64,000 bases of DNA from JACMLD01 sp044227095 (GTDB taxonomy: Bacteria; Bacteroidota; Bacteroidia; Chitinophagales; Chitinophagaceae), in contig JBGAFV010000001.1 in NCBI GenBank assembly GCA_044227095.1, positions 2,294,001 to 2,358,000 of the forward strand, in the 5' to 3' direction. A program made the translations under genes and the position numbers. Positions 36,001-45,112 of the stretch are shown here, in pieces. How positions within the stretch are numbered: position 1 is the stretch's first letter; every line of letters begins with the position of its first letter. The notes under the pieces are model-generated. The model was not told the DNA's origin. It saw only the letters and a program-made list of their open reading frames with translations, and searched no databases.

Positions 36001-36372
36001 GCAGATTATTTTTCTAATGCTATACTGATGAATGATGGAAAAAATAATTTTACTGTACAGGCATTACCCTGGCAGGCACAATTATCTCCTTACAGGGATG
36101 CATTGGTAACCGATGCCAATGGTGATAATTTACCCGATATATTGCTGGTAGGAAATTATTATGAAAACAATATTGAAATGGGGCGTTATGATGCAGACTA
36201 TGGCACAATACTTTTAAACCATGGCGGTGGCAATATGGAAGCACTACCACTTAATGGTGTACAGGTAAAAGGACAGGTAAGGCATGCAGGCAAACTGCGC
36301 CTGGGTAATAAAGATGCTATTGTACTTGCAAGAAATAACGATAGTACAATGGTTATTCAGTTTGTAAAATAA
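33034..36372 (+). CDS. FG-GAP/VCBS-repeat lipoprotein with ASPIC/UnbV domain (CRTAC1-like), copy 2
   Basis: 1112 aa. Lipobox LLAIFAC at about residue 24. Same architecture as copies 1 and 3: N-terminal propeller with DFNNDGKID, DYDNDGDLD and others, UnbV domain (FVVWPD, about residue 590), then a second propeller (DINRDGLDD, DFDGDGNID, DLNADGHID); at least 12 Ca2+ loops by eye. It differs most from the other two: the N-terminus has FTNQLSPSDSFN and YNGAGVGAGDFNNDG where the others have YNGGGVAIGDINNDG. One loop has DNDKKND in place of DNDG, a degenerate site. Its stop lies only 3 nt from the convergent GyrI-like gene. Confidence 0.88.
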   Translation: MSFLKRYSPAYLLIVLLAIFACNNKNQDSITAAPMFELLESKQTGLDFTNQLSPSDSFNIFQYMYFYNGAGVGAGDFNNDGKIDLFFASNQGLNKIYLNQGGLKFKDVTKEAGIPEDGRWSTGVSVIDINNDGLLDLYICRVGNFESLHGKNQLLVCKGINKNGVPFFEDEAQQYGLDFSGFSTQTVFFDYDNDGDLDLLLVNHSVHQNGNFAPRKNFLGTYNELSGDRFYRNDNGHFTDVTKATGINSSAISYGLGVCVSDINLDGWPDIYIGNDFHENDYLYINQKDGTFKDEGANAMMHTSQFSMGVDVSDVNNDGYPEIISMDMLPQDPYILKRSLGEDNFDLFYEKIGYGYHYQYTRNNLQINRRNGQFSEAGLYAGVAATDWSWSPLWMDFDNDGVKDLFISNGIPKRLNDIDYVNFITNEEIQTRIKADKVDEKQVTAQENFPQIKLPNKFYRNTGNVKFADCADLIKNSKATYSNGAVYADFDNDGDLDIVVNNIDDPVMLYENHSNDKKDKSYFELKLKGPEKNSNAIGAKLLLFANNEIRVYEKSPVRGFLSSMEIPVHIGTDKTKIDSMFVVWPDNSFEKITALADTLTEIAYKKGLPSFNYKLITEFRKNPTTPVRDITRQTGLEYMHHENFFHEFDREPLIPHMLSTEGPGMAIADINRDGLDDVFIGASRYGKPAVFLQQTNGRFLKSNQPALDLDSNYETVSACFADINHDGNPDLVLASSGNEFYGQDEHNSPHAYLNDGKGNFAKKPDAFDTMYLTASCVVPCDFDGDGNIDLFIGGRAVPWEYGQTPTSYLLKNDGRGHFTNVTEQLAAPLAHIGFVTNAVWCDLDNDKKNDLILSLEWGGITAFMNTGSGFQQKKLTDKSGWWNFVLPVDLNADGHIDFVCGNLGLNSRLTASVEHPVKLYYNDFDDNGKKEQLLTYFINDRELPFANIAEIQKQMPGLKKKFLYASNFAKASLQELFTSEKLNSSTVWKADYFSNAILMNDGKNNFTVQALPWQAQLSPYRDALVTDANGDNLPDILLVGNYYENNIEMGRYDADYGTILLNHGGGNMEALPLNGVQVKGQVRHAGKLRLGNKDAIVLARNNDSTMVIQFVK

Positions 36373-36375
36373 TTT

Positions 36376-37284
36376 TTAATAAACCGGGGAATAAATACGT
36401 GTAACCCATTTGCTGGTATCTGTTTCTTTTTCGCGGTTTGTTATAAGGTATTCAAAAGGTATAGCCATAGATGTTCTTCCGTAATCCTGGAAATAATTTT
36501 GTACCTGTTGCATTGTTCTTTGAATTGAATGCGGCCCGCCCGTAACATCAGTAACAATAAACCTGCCTGGTACCATTTTGCCCGGGGTAATATCTCCGTT
36601 TACTGGCAATCGTTTGTTTACCGGTAAGGCTGTTTTTACAATATACCCGGTGCTGTCTGGTTTGGAAATATTTAGCATAGGCGACCCCGTTATACTTGCG
36701 GCTTGTTGTTGGCAGAAATTTTCCAATTTGTGTATTTGCGTATACACAAGGTTTGTAGAAGGATAAACAGGCGATACAGTTTTTGTAGTAATAAAAAAAC
36801 TATCAGGAGTGGAAGCTTCATCAAGTTTAAAACCGTATAAGTTTTCAAACACGGAGAAATTATTTTGAAGCCCGTGCACAATACGGTCTGTTTCTTTTTT
36901 AAGCGCTAGTGCTGTTTGATAGCCAGCTATTTTTTGAAATGGATTATTGCCTGTATTAACTGTAAGATCACAAGAGACAGATGTTGAATCTACGCCCAAT
37001 GCGATAATCAGTAAATGACCGGTATAAGACTTGTCCTTGTATTGTGTGGTAATTTCAAAACCATGTGTCATGAATTTTGAAACAGCGGTATTGATACCGT
37101 TGCTGCCTGATTCTACCATTTGGCGCCTGAATGCTGAATCCTCAACAGCTTTTCTGAGGGCTGCACGTCCGTTGCCGGCTATTTGTGATGAAGAGGAAAC
37201 AATTAATGTTGATGGAATAAAATACCAGCTTGCGCATAAAAAGAGCAATACTAGTACAAGCAATGTTATGATCAATTTTTTCAT
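36376..37284 (-). CDS. Membrane-anchored GyrI-like (AraC effector-binding type) domain protein
   Basis: 302 aa. An N-terminal membrane segment (MKKLIITLLVLVLLFLCASW) anchors a periplasmic or cytoplasmic-facing region. Residues about 30-170 resemble the SRPBCC-like polyketide-cyclase fold found fused to GyrI domains; residues about 195-300 match the GyrI-like small-molecule-binding fold, ending DTSKWVTRIYSPVY, a highly typical last strand. No DNA-binding domain is present. It is transcribed against the surrounding cluster and separates FG-GAP copy 2 from copy 3. Its role in the locus is unknown. Confidence 0.82.
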   Translation of the reverse strand: MKKLIITLLVLVLLFLCASWYFIPSTLIVSSSSQIAGNGRAALRKAVEDSAFRRQMVESGSNGINTAVSKFMTHGFEITTQYKDKSYTGHLLIIALGVDSTSVSCDLTVNTGNNPFQKIAGYQTALALKKETDRIVHGLQNNFSVFENLYGFKLDEASTPDSFFITTKTVSPVYPSTNLVYTQIHKLENFCQQQAASITGSPMLNISKPDSTGYIVKTALPVNKRLPVNGDITPGKMVPGRFIVTDVTGGPHSIQRTMQQVQNYFQDYGRTSMAIPFEYLITNREKETDTSKWVTRIYSPVY

Positions 37285-37422
37285 AAATACAACTGTTATT
37301 AGAAGCTTTGCAAAATACCAATATAATGTGGAAGATGCTTATTTTTAAGAGCGTCATTCAAACTTTTTATTTTTTGTAAAAGCAGACAATAGCAGTTGTA
37401 CAATCGCCATAGCGGCAGGAAT

Positions 37423-37430
37423 TATCTTCG
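37423..37430 (+). promoter_or_regulatory. -7 box (TATCTTCG) of the third FG-GAP gene
   Basis: TATCTTCG followed by AAT and the ATG at 37434. One mismatch to TAnnTTTG, same octamer as at trpS. It implies that the third lipoprotein and the GH9 gene have their own promoter, and a leaderless or near-leaderless mRNA. Confidence 0.35.
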
Positions 37431-37433
37431 AAT

Positions 37434-40400
37434 ATGTTTCAACGTTTTACCTGTAGTATTCTTTTTGTAGCCGGTTTATCGGTTTTTTTTGCCTGCAATA
37501 ATGGCAAGGATGCTGCTTCAGGCACCAATGGCCTTTTTACCCTTTTGCCTTCTGCTGAAACTGGTATAAGTTTTAACAACCGGGTAACAGACAGCAGGCA
37601 AATGAATATTTTAAACTACCACAACTTTTATAATGGTGGCGGCGTGGCCATTGGCGATATAAACAACGACGGAAAACCGGATGTTTTTTTTACTGCTAAT
37701 CAAACTGAAAATAAGCTATACCTAAACAAAGGCAATTTTAAATTTGAAGATATAACTGCAAAGGCAGGATTAACCAGTGCTCATAGCTGGCACACCGGTG
37801 TTACAATGGTAGATATAAATGGAGATGGCTGGCTGGATATTTATGTATGCAACAGCGGTATCGTTGCAAATGATAACCGTGCAAATGAATTATACATCAA
37901 CCAGAAAGACGGAACCTTTAAAGAAGAAGCACATCTTTATGGTTTGGATGATAAAGGAGAATCGACCCAGGCTGTATTTTTTGATTATGACAGGGATGGT
38001 GATCTGGATTGTTTTATACTGAACAATAGTCACCGCTCTATTGAAAGTTTTGGGTACGATAGCAAACAAAGGTATATCCGCGATTCTGTTAACGGCGATC
38101 GGCTGTATAGAAATGATGGGGGCAAGTTTACGGATGTAAGCAAACAGGCAAATATTTATGGAAGTGAAATTGGATTTGGGCTGGGCGTAGCCGTTAGTGA
38201 TATAAACAATGATGGCTGGCCCGATATGTATGTGTGCAACGATTTTTTTGAACGTGATTATTTATACATCAATAACCACGATGGTACGTTCAGGGAAGAA
38301 ATTACAGACGCAATGGGACACATTAGCAATGGCTCTATGGGTTGCGATATAGCAGATATAAACAATGATGGCTGGCTGGATGTTTTTACGGCGGAAATGC
38401 TGCCAGAAACTGATTATAGGCTTAAAACAACACTTAAGTTTGATGACTACGATGTACAAAACGCAAAGAACCGCCTCGATTTTCACCACCAGTTTACCGG
38501 CAATTGTTTACAATTAAACAACGGCAATGGCACGTTTAGCGAGATAGCGCAACTATCCGGATTAGATGCTACCAGTTGGAGTTGGGGCACACTCTGTTTT
38601 GATTTTGATAATGATGGCTGGAAAGATATTTATGTATGCAATGGCCTTAGCCGGGATCTTACTGACCAGGACTTTCTTGAATTTGGAAGCAAACAATTAA
38701 TTGCAGAAGCAAAACAGGGAAAAATAGATCCGCTTGATATTTTAAAGAAAATGCCTTCTGTTCCGCAAATCAATTATGGTTTTATAAACCAGCATAATCT
38801 TTTTTTTAAAAATGAATCAACGGCTTTGGGTTTTAACACGCCTTCTTTTAGCAGTGGTGCCGCTTATGCAGATTTAGATGGTGATGGTGATTTAGATCTT
38901 ATAGTAAATAATGTAAACCAGGAAGCTTTTGTATACCGCAACAACGCATCAGAAAAACTTAAGCACCATTATCTTAAAGTAAATCTTCATGGCAATACGC
39001 CTAATAGTTTTGGGTATGGTGCAAGGCTTACTGTTTTTACAAAGGATCAGCAACAAGTAGTTGAACAAATGCCCGTGCGTGGATTTGAAAGTAGTGTAGA
39101 CCAGTTGTTAAGCATTGGCCTTGGTAGCAGTGCAATTATTGATAGCTTGAAAATAAAATGGCCGGATGATAAATTGCAGGTGATTAAAAATATTAAGGCG
39201 GATACAACAATACAGGTTTACCAGGAACAGGCAACAGAAATATACAACCCACAAGTAGTAGTAACACAGCCTATGTATAATAATGTTACTGCATCGGCTA
39301 TCAGCGGGGGTATAACACATAGAGAAAATGAATATTCAGATTTTGATGCAGAAAGGCTCATACCCAAAATGCTTTCAACAGAAGGTCCGAAACTTGCGGT
39401 AGCAGATATTAATAATGATGGCCTTGAAGACTTTTACATGGGCAGCGCAACCGGCGATACAGCAAAGATTTTTATACAACAGGCTAATGGACATTTTGTA
39501 CAACAAATGCAAAATGCATTTATAAAAGACAGTGAGTTTGAAAATACAGGAGCTGCTTTTTTTGATGCCGATGGCGATGGTGATCAGGATTTGGTGGTGG
39601 CTTCTGGCGGCAACCAATTAAGACAAGGAGCGCCATACCTGGCAGCACGTTTGTATATAAATGATGGGAAGGGCAATTTTTCACCAATATTACAGGGGTG
39701 GCCTTCTGTAAACATCAATGCATCTTGTGTAAATATTGGAGATTATAACGGTGATGGAAAACCGGATATTTTTATAGGTGCCAGGAACATACCAGGAAGT
39801 TATGGTATTAGCCCTGCTTCAGTTTTATTACTAAATTATGGGCAGGGTATTTTTGTGGACGCAACACAATCTGTTGCCCCGGATTTATTAAAACTAGGAA
39901 TGGTAACTGCTGCACAATGGACCGATATAGATGGCGATGGAAAAAATGAGTTGCTGGTAGCAGGAGATTGGATGCCGCTCACTATTTTAAAATTTGCAAA
40001 TGGCAAACTGCAGAAAACAGGTGAAATTTTCGATTCTTCCGGTTGGTGGAACTGTCTTGCAATAGCTGATTTAAATGGAGATGGTTTACCGGATCTAATA
40101 GCAGGCAACACCGGGTTAAATACACGCATAAAAGCAGATAAAGATCATCCCGCAAAATTATATGTAGATGATTTTGACAAAAACGGTCAAACAGAATGTA
40201 TACCCGCATATTACAAGACAGATGGCAAAATTTATCCGTGGTTTTTAAAGGGAGAATTGGAAAGCCAGTTGCCAATAATGAAGAAAAAGTTTTTGCACTT
40301 TAATGAATACGCCGGAAAAACTATTGACGAAATTTTTACAGCGGATCAATTGCAGCATGCCAGTCTGCTAACCGTTAATGAAGCTCAATCCTGTATTTTT

Positions 40401-40754
40401 ATCAATAATGGTAAAGGCAACTTTACAAAGCAACCATTGCCTGTTATGGCACAATTGGCGCCTGTATTTGGTGTGTTGGCAACAGACATTAACGGAGACG
40501 GAGTAACTGATCTTTTTCTTGCAGGAAATTTTTACGGACTTAAACCACAAACAGGCAGGTTCGATGCCAGCTATGGAACCACTTTACTAGGTGACGGCCA
40601 CGGTCATTTTAATTACATCTCTCCCGGTAGCAGCGGTTTATTGGTAAAAGGCGAAGCTCGTGATATAAAGGTGGTAAAAGCAGCTAATGGTGATAGTTTT
40701 ATTATTGTTGCTATGAACAATGAACCGTTGTACCTTTTCAATAGAAAAAAATAG
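37434..40754 (+). CDS. FG-GAP/VCBS-repeat lipoprotein with ASPIC/UnbV domain (CRTAC1-like), copy 3
   Basis: 1106 aa. Lipoprotein signal MFQRFTCSILFVAGLSVFFAC. At least 13 Ca2+ loops (DINNDGKPD, DINGDGWLD, DYDRDGDLD, DLDGDGDLD, DADGDGDQD, DINGDGVTD and others) in two propeller clusters around an UnbV domain (IKWPD, about residue 585). It resembles copy 1 more than copy 2 (shared YNGGGVAIGDINNDG and FKFEDIT). Nearly equal length to the other two suggests gene duplication. The GH9 gene follows 99 nt downstream on the same strand, so the two probably share a promoter. Confidence 0.88.
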   Translation: MFQRFTCSILFVAGLSVFFACNNGKDAASGTNGLFTLLPSAETGISFNNRVTDSRQMNILNYHNFYNGGGVAIGDINNDGKPDVFFTANQTENKLYLNKGNFKFEDITAKAGLTSAHSWHTGVTMVDINGDGWLDIYVCNSGIVANDNRANELYINQKDGTFKEEAHLYGLDDKGESTQAVFFDYDRDGDLDCFILNNSHRSIESFGYDSKQRYIRDSVNGDRLYRNDGGKFTDVSKQANIYGSEIGFGLGVAVSDINNDGWPDMYVCNDFFERDYLYINNHDGTFREEITDAMGHISNGSMGCDIADINNDGWLDVFTAEMLPETDYRLKTTLKFDDYDVQNAKNRLDFHHQFTGNCLQLNNGNGTFSEIAQLSGLDATSWSWGTLCFDFDNDGWKDIYVCNGLSRDLTDQDFLEFGSKQLIAEAKQGKIDPLDILKKMPSVPQINYGFINQHNLFFKNESTALGFNTPSFSSGAAYADLDGDGDLDLIVNNVNQEAFVYRNNASEKLKHHYLKVNLHGNTPNSFGYGARLTVFTKDQQQVVEQMPVRGFESSVDQLLSIGLGSSAIIDSLKIKWPDDKLQVIKNIKADTTIQVYQEQATEIYNPQVVVTQPMYNNVTASAISGGITHRENEYSDFDAERLIPKMLSTEGPKLAVADINNDGLEDFYMGSATGDTAKIFIQQANGHFVQQMQNAFIKDSEFENTGAAFFDADGDGDQDLVVASGGNQLRQGAPYLAARLYINDGKGNFSPILQGWPSVNINASCVNIGDYNGDGKPDIFIGARNIPGSYGISPASVLLLNYGQGIFVDATQSVAPDLLKLGMVTAAQWTDIDGDGKNELLVAGDWMPLTILKFANGKLQKTGEIFDSSGWWNCLAIADLNGDGLPDLIAGNTGLNTRIKADKDHPAKLYVDDFDKNGQTECIPAYYKTDGKIYPWFLKGELESQLPIMKKKFLHFNEYAGKTIDEIFTADQLQHASLLTVNEAQSCIFINNGKGNFTKQPLPVMAQLAPVFGVLATDINGDGVTDLFLAGNFYGLKPQTGRFDASYGTTLLGDGHGHFNYISPGSSGLLVKGEARDIKVVKAANGDSFIIVAMNNEPLYLFNRKK

Positions 40755-40853
40755 CTGTTATAGAGAAGCTGCCTTAAATTTATAGCTCTAATCTCCGCTA
40801 CAGTTTTAGCAATAAATTTTAGTAACGGCATTGTACACACGAAATTAATTGTA

Positions 40854-42620
40854 ATGAAAAGCAAAATCTTTATACTTGCCTGCTTCTTATTGAATAATGT
40901 ATTTTGTATCGGACAAGTTTCAGAAAATGCAATCAGGATAAATCAATTAGGTTACTATGTAGCTGCTCCAAAGACTGCTATTGTTGTTACGCCTCCGCTT
41001 GCCAATGAATTTTACATTGTTAACGATAAAGGTGATGATACAGTATACCGTAGTCATTTAAGTGAAGTAATGAAATCCTCCAATTCATCGCTTACAACAA
41101 AGACGGCAGATTTTACAGCATTCAATAAAAAAGGAGTGTTCAGGTTAATTGTACCGGGCATTCCCTCGTCGTATCCGTTTGCTATAAACAATAATGTAAA
41201 TCATACAGCAGCAGTAGCATCATTAAAAGGGTATTATTATATGCGTGTTTCTATGCCGCTTGAAACTGCTTTTGCTGGCAAATGGGCAAGGCCTGCTGGT
41301 CACCCGGATGATATTGTACTTGTGCATCCTTCTGCTGCAACAGAAAAAAGGCCAGCGGGCACACACATTTCTACACCAGGTGGTTGGTACGATGCCGGTG
41401 ATTACAATAAGTATGTTGTTAATTCCGGAATTACTATGGGCACACTGTTGTCTGCTTACGAAGATTTTCCTCAATACTTTGATACCTTAAATACCAATAT
41501 ACCAGAAAGCAAAGATTTATTGCCTGATATAATAAATGAAGCGTTATACAACCTGCGCTGGATGATGACGATGCAGGATCCAAACGACGGTGGTGTTTAT
41601 AATAAATGTACCAATGCGGCTTTCGATGGTATGGTAATGCCGGGAGTAACAAAATTGCCAAGATACGTTGTACAAAAAGGAACTGCAGCAACACTAGACT
41701 TTGCTGCAGTAATGGCACAATGCAGCCGCATTGTAAAAAAAATGAAAAAGCAATTACCGGGCTTATCAGATAGCTGTATGATTGCTGCAAAAAAAGCATG
41801 GCAATGGGCAACACAGAATCCTGCATTGGCTTATAGGCAGGATTCAACTAATAAATTGTTTGAGCCAAAGATTACAACAGGAGGTTATGGTGATCGATCA
41901 TTTTCTGACGAATGGTTTTGGGCAGCGGCTGAATTGTATGTTACAACAAATGAAAAGCCTTACGCAGCGATAGTATCAGAAAAAATAAATGATACAATGC
42001 AATTGCCGTCGTGGGGTAATGTGCGCATGTTGGGATTCTATACTTTGCTGCGCAATGCAGAATCTGTACATACAGATCTTGCAGGAAGCATACAGCATTG
42101 TAAAGAAAGGCTTTTGCAGTTTGCAGATGGCTACCTTGCGCCGGTAAAGCAAAATGCTTTTAAAACAGTAATGGGCAGAACAAGGTGGGATTTTAACTGG
42201 GGCAGTAATTCCAATGCCGCCAACCAGGGTATTGCACTTGTAAACGCCTACTTCATATCGAAAGATAAAAAGTATATAGATGGCGCCTTAACCAATCTTG
42301 ATTATATTCTTGGAAGGAATGCTACAGGTTATTGTTTTATAACGGGGATAGGTAAACGATACCCAATGCACCCGCACCACCGGCCTTCTGTAGCAGACGG
42401 AATTGAAGAACCTGTGCCAGGTCTGCTGGCAGGGGGGCCTAACCCGGGTAAGCAGGATCGTTGCAGTTATGATTTTAGTGAACCAGAAACCACCTATTCT
42501 GATACAGACTGTTCATATGCTTCCAATGAAATTGCCATCAATTGGAATGCACCACTGGTTTACCTGGCAAATGCAATTGAAGCATTGCAATACCAGCTTG
42601 GGTATAGTTCAAAAAAATAA
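40854..42620 (+). CDS. Glycoside hydrolase family 9 (cellulase-type endo/exo-glucanase)
   Basis: 588 aa. Signal peptide (MKSKIFILACFLLNNVFCIGQ), an N-terminal CelD_N Ig-like domain (about 24-112, IRINQLGYYVAAPKTAIV), then an (alpha/alpha)6 catalytic domain. Catalytic features: DAGDYNKY with D180 and D183 (general base), and the general acid E559 in SNEIAINWNAP. The conserved HPHHRPS segment and GGPNPGKQD are also present. GH9 enzymes hydrolyse beta-1,4-glucans such as cellulose, mixed-linkage glucan or glucomannan. All catalytic motifs appear intact. It is the only carbohydrate-active enzyme seen in the locus and the best clue to its substrate. Confidence 0.95.
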   Translation: MKSKIFILACFLLNNVFCIGQVSENAIRINQLGYYVAAPKTAIVVTPPLANEFYIVNDKGDDTVYRSHLSEVMKSSNSSLTTKTADFTAFNKKGVFRLIVPGIPSSYPFAINNNVNHTAAVASLKGYYYMRVSMPLETAFAGKWARPAGHPDDIVLVHPSAATEKRPAGTHISTPGGWYDAGDYNKYVVNSGITMGTLLSAYEDFPQYFDTLNTNIPESKDLLPDIINEALYNLRWMMTMQDPNDGGVYNKCTNAAFDGMVMPGVTKLPRYVVQKGTAATLDFAAVMAQCSRIVKKMKKQLPGLSDSCMIAAKKAWQWATQNPALAYRQDSTNKLFEPKITTGGYGDRSFSDEWFWAAAELYVTTNEKPYAAIVSEKINDTMQLPSWGNVRMLGFYTLLRNAESVHTDLAGSIQHCKERLLQFADGYLAPVKQNAFKTVMGRTRWDFNWGSNSNAANQGIALVNAYFISKDKKYIDGALTNLDYILGRNATGYCFITGIGKRYPMHPHHRPSVADGIEEPVPGLLAGGPNPGKQDRCSYDFSEPETTYSDTDCSYASNEIAINWNAPLVYLANAIEALQYQLGYSSKK

Positions 42621-42730
42621 AACCAGGTTTTGTAAAGAGGTTTCTATACTTGCGAATTAATAATAGTCATCTTCCTTGCAACAGTCAGGAACACAAAGGC
42701 AAGGGTTAATTTTACAAGTTAAATGTCAAA

Positions 42731-45112
42731 TCATTCTGTGCGAAGGCTTTTGACTGGATTCATAAGTGCTGCTTTAATTGCTTGATAGCTAACGGTGGCA
42801 AGAGTGATCAATAAGATACCTGCGCCGGCGCATACAAAGATCCATATCGATAAAGTGGTGCGCAGCGTATAGTTTTGCAGCCACTTGCTCATCAGCAAAT
42901 ACGAAAGGGGCATAGCAATAAAGCAGGAAAGGATTACCAGTTTCACGAATTCTACAGATAACAATGCCCAGATACCTGTAACGCGGGCGCCCAGCACTTT
43001 GCGCACACCAATTTCCTTGGTACGTTGCTCAGCCACAAACGAAGCGAGACCAAAAAGTCCAAGGCAAGAGATAAGAATGGCCATGCTGGCAAAAACCGTA
43101 GATAGATTACCAATGCGTGATTCCGTATTGAACTTTGCTTGAAACTCCTGGTCTACAAATGAATAAATAAAAGGACTAGCTGGGTTATATTTTTTGAAGA
43201 CAGGTTCTATAGCGGCAAGTGAGGTGCGAACAGGTGTGCCGGGTTTGATACGGACAGTAAATACGGAATGGCCACCTTTGCCCATAAAAATTGCAGGTTG
43301 AACTGGATAATACGGATTATTGTTAATCATGTTCTTTGCTACGCCTATAATAGTATAGGACTTCCCCCAATGTTTGATGGTTTTACCAATAGGATCTTTA
43401 AATCCCAGGACTTGGGCACCTGTTTCGTTTACGATGGCGGCAGTACTATCGGTTAATCGTTCCCGTGAGAAATCACGGCCCTTGAGTACAGTCCACCCAA
43501 TAGTAGGCCCAAAATCGGCGTTCACGAAAAGGTCGCGGAATGATATAGTTTTTGCTTCAGCACTCATTCCTTCCCACTCAAGCATATTATTACGATTAAA
43601 CGCGTTGAGGTTCGTGGAGGAGTTTGCAATATTTACAACCACACCGCTGTTGAGTAAATCTTTGCGGAGAGTTTCATAGTGCGTGTCCAGTTCAGTCGTA
43701 TTAATAGGAACGCTGATCAGCCCTGCCTGATCATATCCGACTGGTTGATTTTTGGCGAACTGGATCTGGCGGAATACAACGATGGTGCCGATGACAAGGG
43801 CGAGTGAGATAGAGAATTGTGCAACAACAAGAACCTTGCGAGGATTGCTGGCGCCTTTGCCCGCTTTAAATGTTCCTTTCAAAACTTTTACTGGTTGGAA
43901 GCCGGAAAGATAGAAGGCTGGGTAGCTGCCGGCCAGTAGGCCAGTGAGCAGTGTACATATCAATGAAATACTCCAGAAAACCGGGTTCGTCCAGGGGAAA
44001 GTCATGTTTTTACCAGCCAACTGGTTGAACCAAGGCAGGGTTAGCGACGCCAGGGTAATTGCGACAACAAAAGAAAGTAGCGTCAGAAGGACAGACTCTC
44101 CAAGAAATTGGGCGATGAGATGGCCACGGAGTGAGCCGACTGTCTTGCGGATGCCCACTTCCTTCGCACGTTTTTCGCTGCGGGCCGTGGCCAGGTTCAT
44201 AAAATTAATACAAGCAAGCAAAAGAATAAAGATGCCAATGATGCTGAGCATCCTTACATAAAGGATACGTCCTTCCCCTATGGAATTGGTGTCATCGTAA
44301 TGCAGGTATAGGCTTTGAAACGGAAGTACCTTGTAATTTTCGTACGCGAAATTTACATAAGGGCTGCAGATATTTTTGATGCGGGCCGTTGCCTGTTCTG
44401 GAGTAACGTTAGCAGCAAGAAGGGCAAACATGCGGCAATCATGATCCTCAAAATTATTGATATTCTTTAGCCAGCTTGTCTCCTCATTAGCCATCGAAAT
44501 AAAAAAGTCATAGTCATGTAAGCTGCTGTTAGCAGGCTGATTGGCATAAACGCCCCCAACGGTGAACGGACGGCGATTTTCGTATTGAAAAGTTTTACCT
44601 ACTGCGTTTTCAGTTCCATAAAGCGCAATAGCCGTCGATCTTGAAATAAGGGCGGTGTTTGGGTCACGCATAGATTCTACGGTACCGCTCAGGAAACGGA
44701 AACCGAACATAAGCGGAAAGGTATATTCAGCCGAAGTGCCGGTGTGGACGATGCTTTTATCGCCGTTTACCAGCAAATGCTGGCCAGGCCAAAGGATCAT
44801 TGCTGTTTGGGCAAACACATCGTGGTAGTTTCCTTTTTGCAACCAGGGATTGAGAGCTGGAGACACTGTTGTGCCTACATACCTGGGCAGCGTTTTCTCA
44901 CTGGTTTGGCCTTTTGCCCATTGGTTTTGCATTATTTCTACAACACGTTCTCCATTTGGTATTCCCTTATCGACGGACATCTCATCGACAGCCCATATGC
45001 CGATTACTAATGCGATTGCCATGCCGGTAGCGAGACCGAAGATGTTGATAAATGAGTAGCCGCGATTCTTGCGCAGCTGACGAATGGCGAGAAGAAGATA
45101 GTTTTTGAACAT
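42731..45112 (-). CDS. MacB/FtsX-type ABC transporter permease
   Basis: 793 aa with the double-module architecture common in Bacteroidota: N-terminal membrane helix (about 17-40, SFINIFGLATGMAIALVIGI), MacB periplasmic domain, three helices (about 285-400) with ARSEKRAKEVGIRKTVGS, a second periplasmic domain, and three C-terminal helices with AEQRTKEIGVRKVLGAR. Such permeases work with MacB-type ATPases in export or mechanotransmission. No ATPase is adjacent. The sequence is visibly GC-richer than its neighbours (34 of 60 bases G/C at 44101-44160), which suggests transfer from a richer source or relaxed codon pressure. Both ends have only short gaps without clear promoters. Confidence 0.9.
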   Translation of the reverse strand: MFKNYLLLAIRQLRKNRGYSFINIFGLATGMAIALVIGIWAVDEMSVDKGIPNGERVVEIMQNQWAKGQTSEKTLPRYVGTTVSPALNPWLQKGNYHDVFAQTAMILWPGQHLLVNGDKSIVHTGTSAEYTFPLMFGFRFLSGTVESMRDPNTALISRSTAIALYGTENAVGKTFQYENRRPFTVGGVYANQPANSSLHDYDFFISMANEETSWLKNINNFEDHDCRMFALLAANVTPEQATARIKNICSPYVNFAYENYKVLPFQSLYLHYDDTNSIGEGRILYVRMLSIIGIFILLLACINFMNLATARSEKRAKEVGIRKTVGSLRGHLIAQFLGESVLLTLLSFVVAITLASLTLPWFNQLAGKNMTFPWTNPVFWSISLICTLLTGLLAGSYPAFYLSGFQPVKVLKGTFKAGKGASNPRKVLVVAQFSISLALVIGTIVVFRQIQFAKNQPVGYDQAGLISVPINTTELDTHYETLRKDLLNSGVVVNIANSSTNLNAFNRNNMLEWEGMSAEAKTISFRDLFVNADFGPTIGWTVLKGRDFSRERLTDSTAAIVNETGAQVLGFKDPIGKTIKHWGKSYTIIGVAKNMINNNPYYPVQPAIFMGKGGHSVFTVRIKPGTPVRTSLAAIEPVFKKYNPASPFIYSFVDQEFQAKFNTESRIGNLSTVFASMAILISCLGLFGLASFVAEQRTKEIGVRKVLGARVTGIWALLSVEFVKLVILSCFIAMPLSYLLMSKWLQNYTLRTTLSIWIFVCAGAGILLITLATVSYQAIKAALMNPVKSLRTE

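Noticed and set aside
29657..40754. FG-GAP proteins as T9SS cargo
   Set aside because: All three have a lipobox near the N-terminus and lack either T9SS C-terminal domain.
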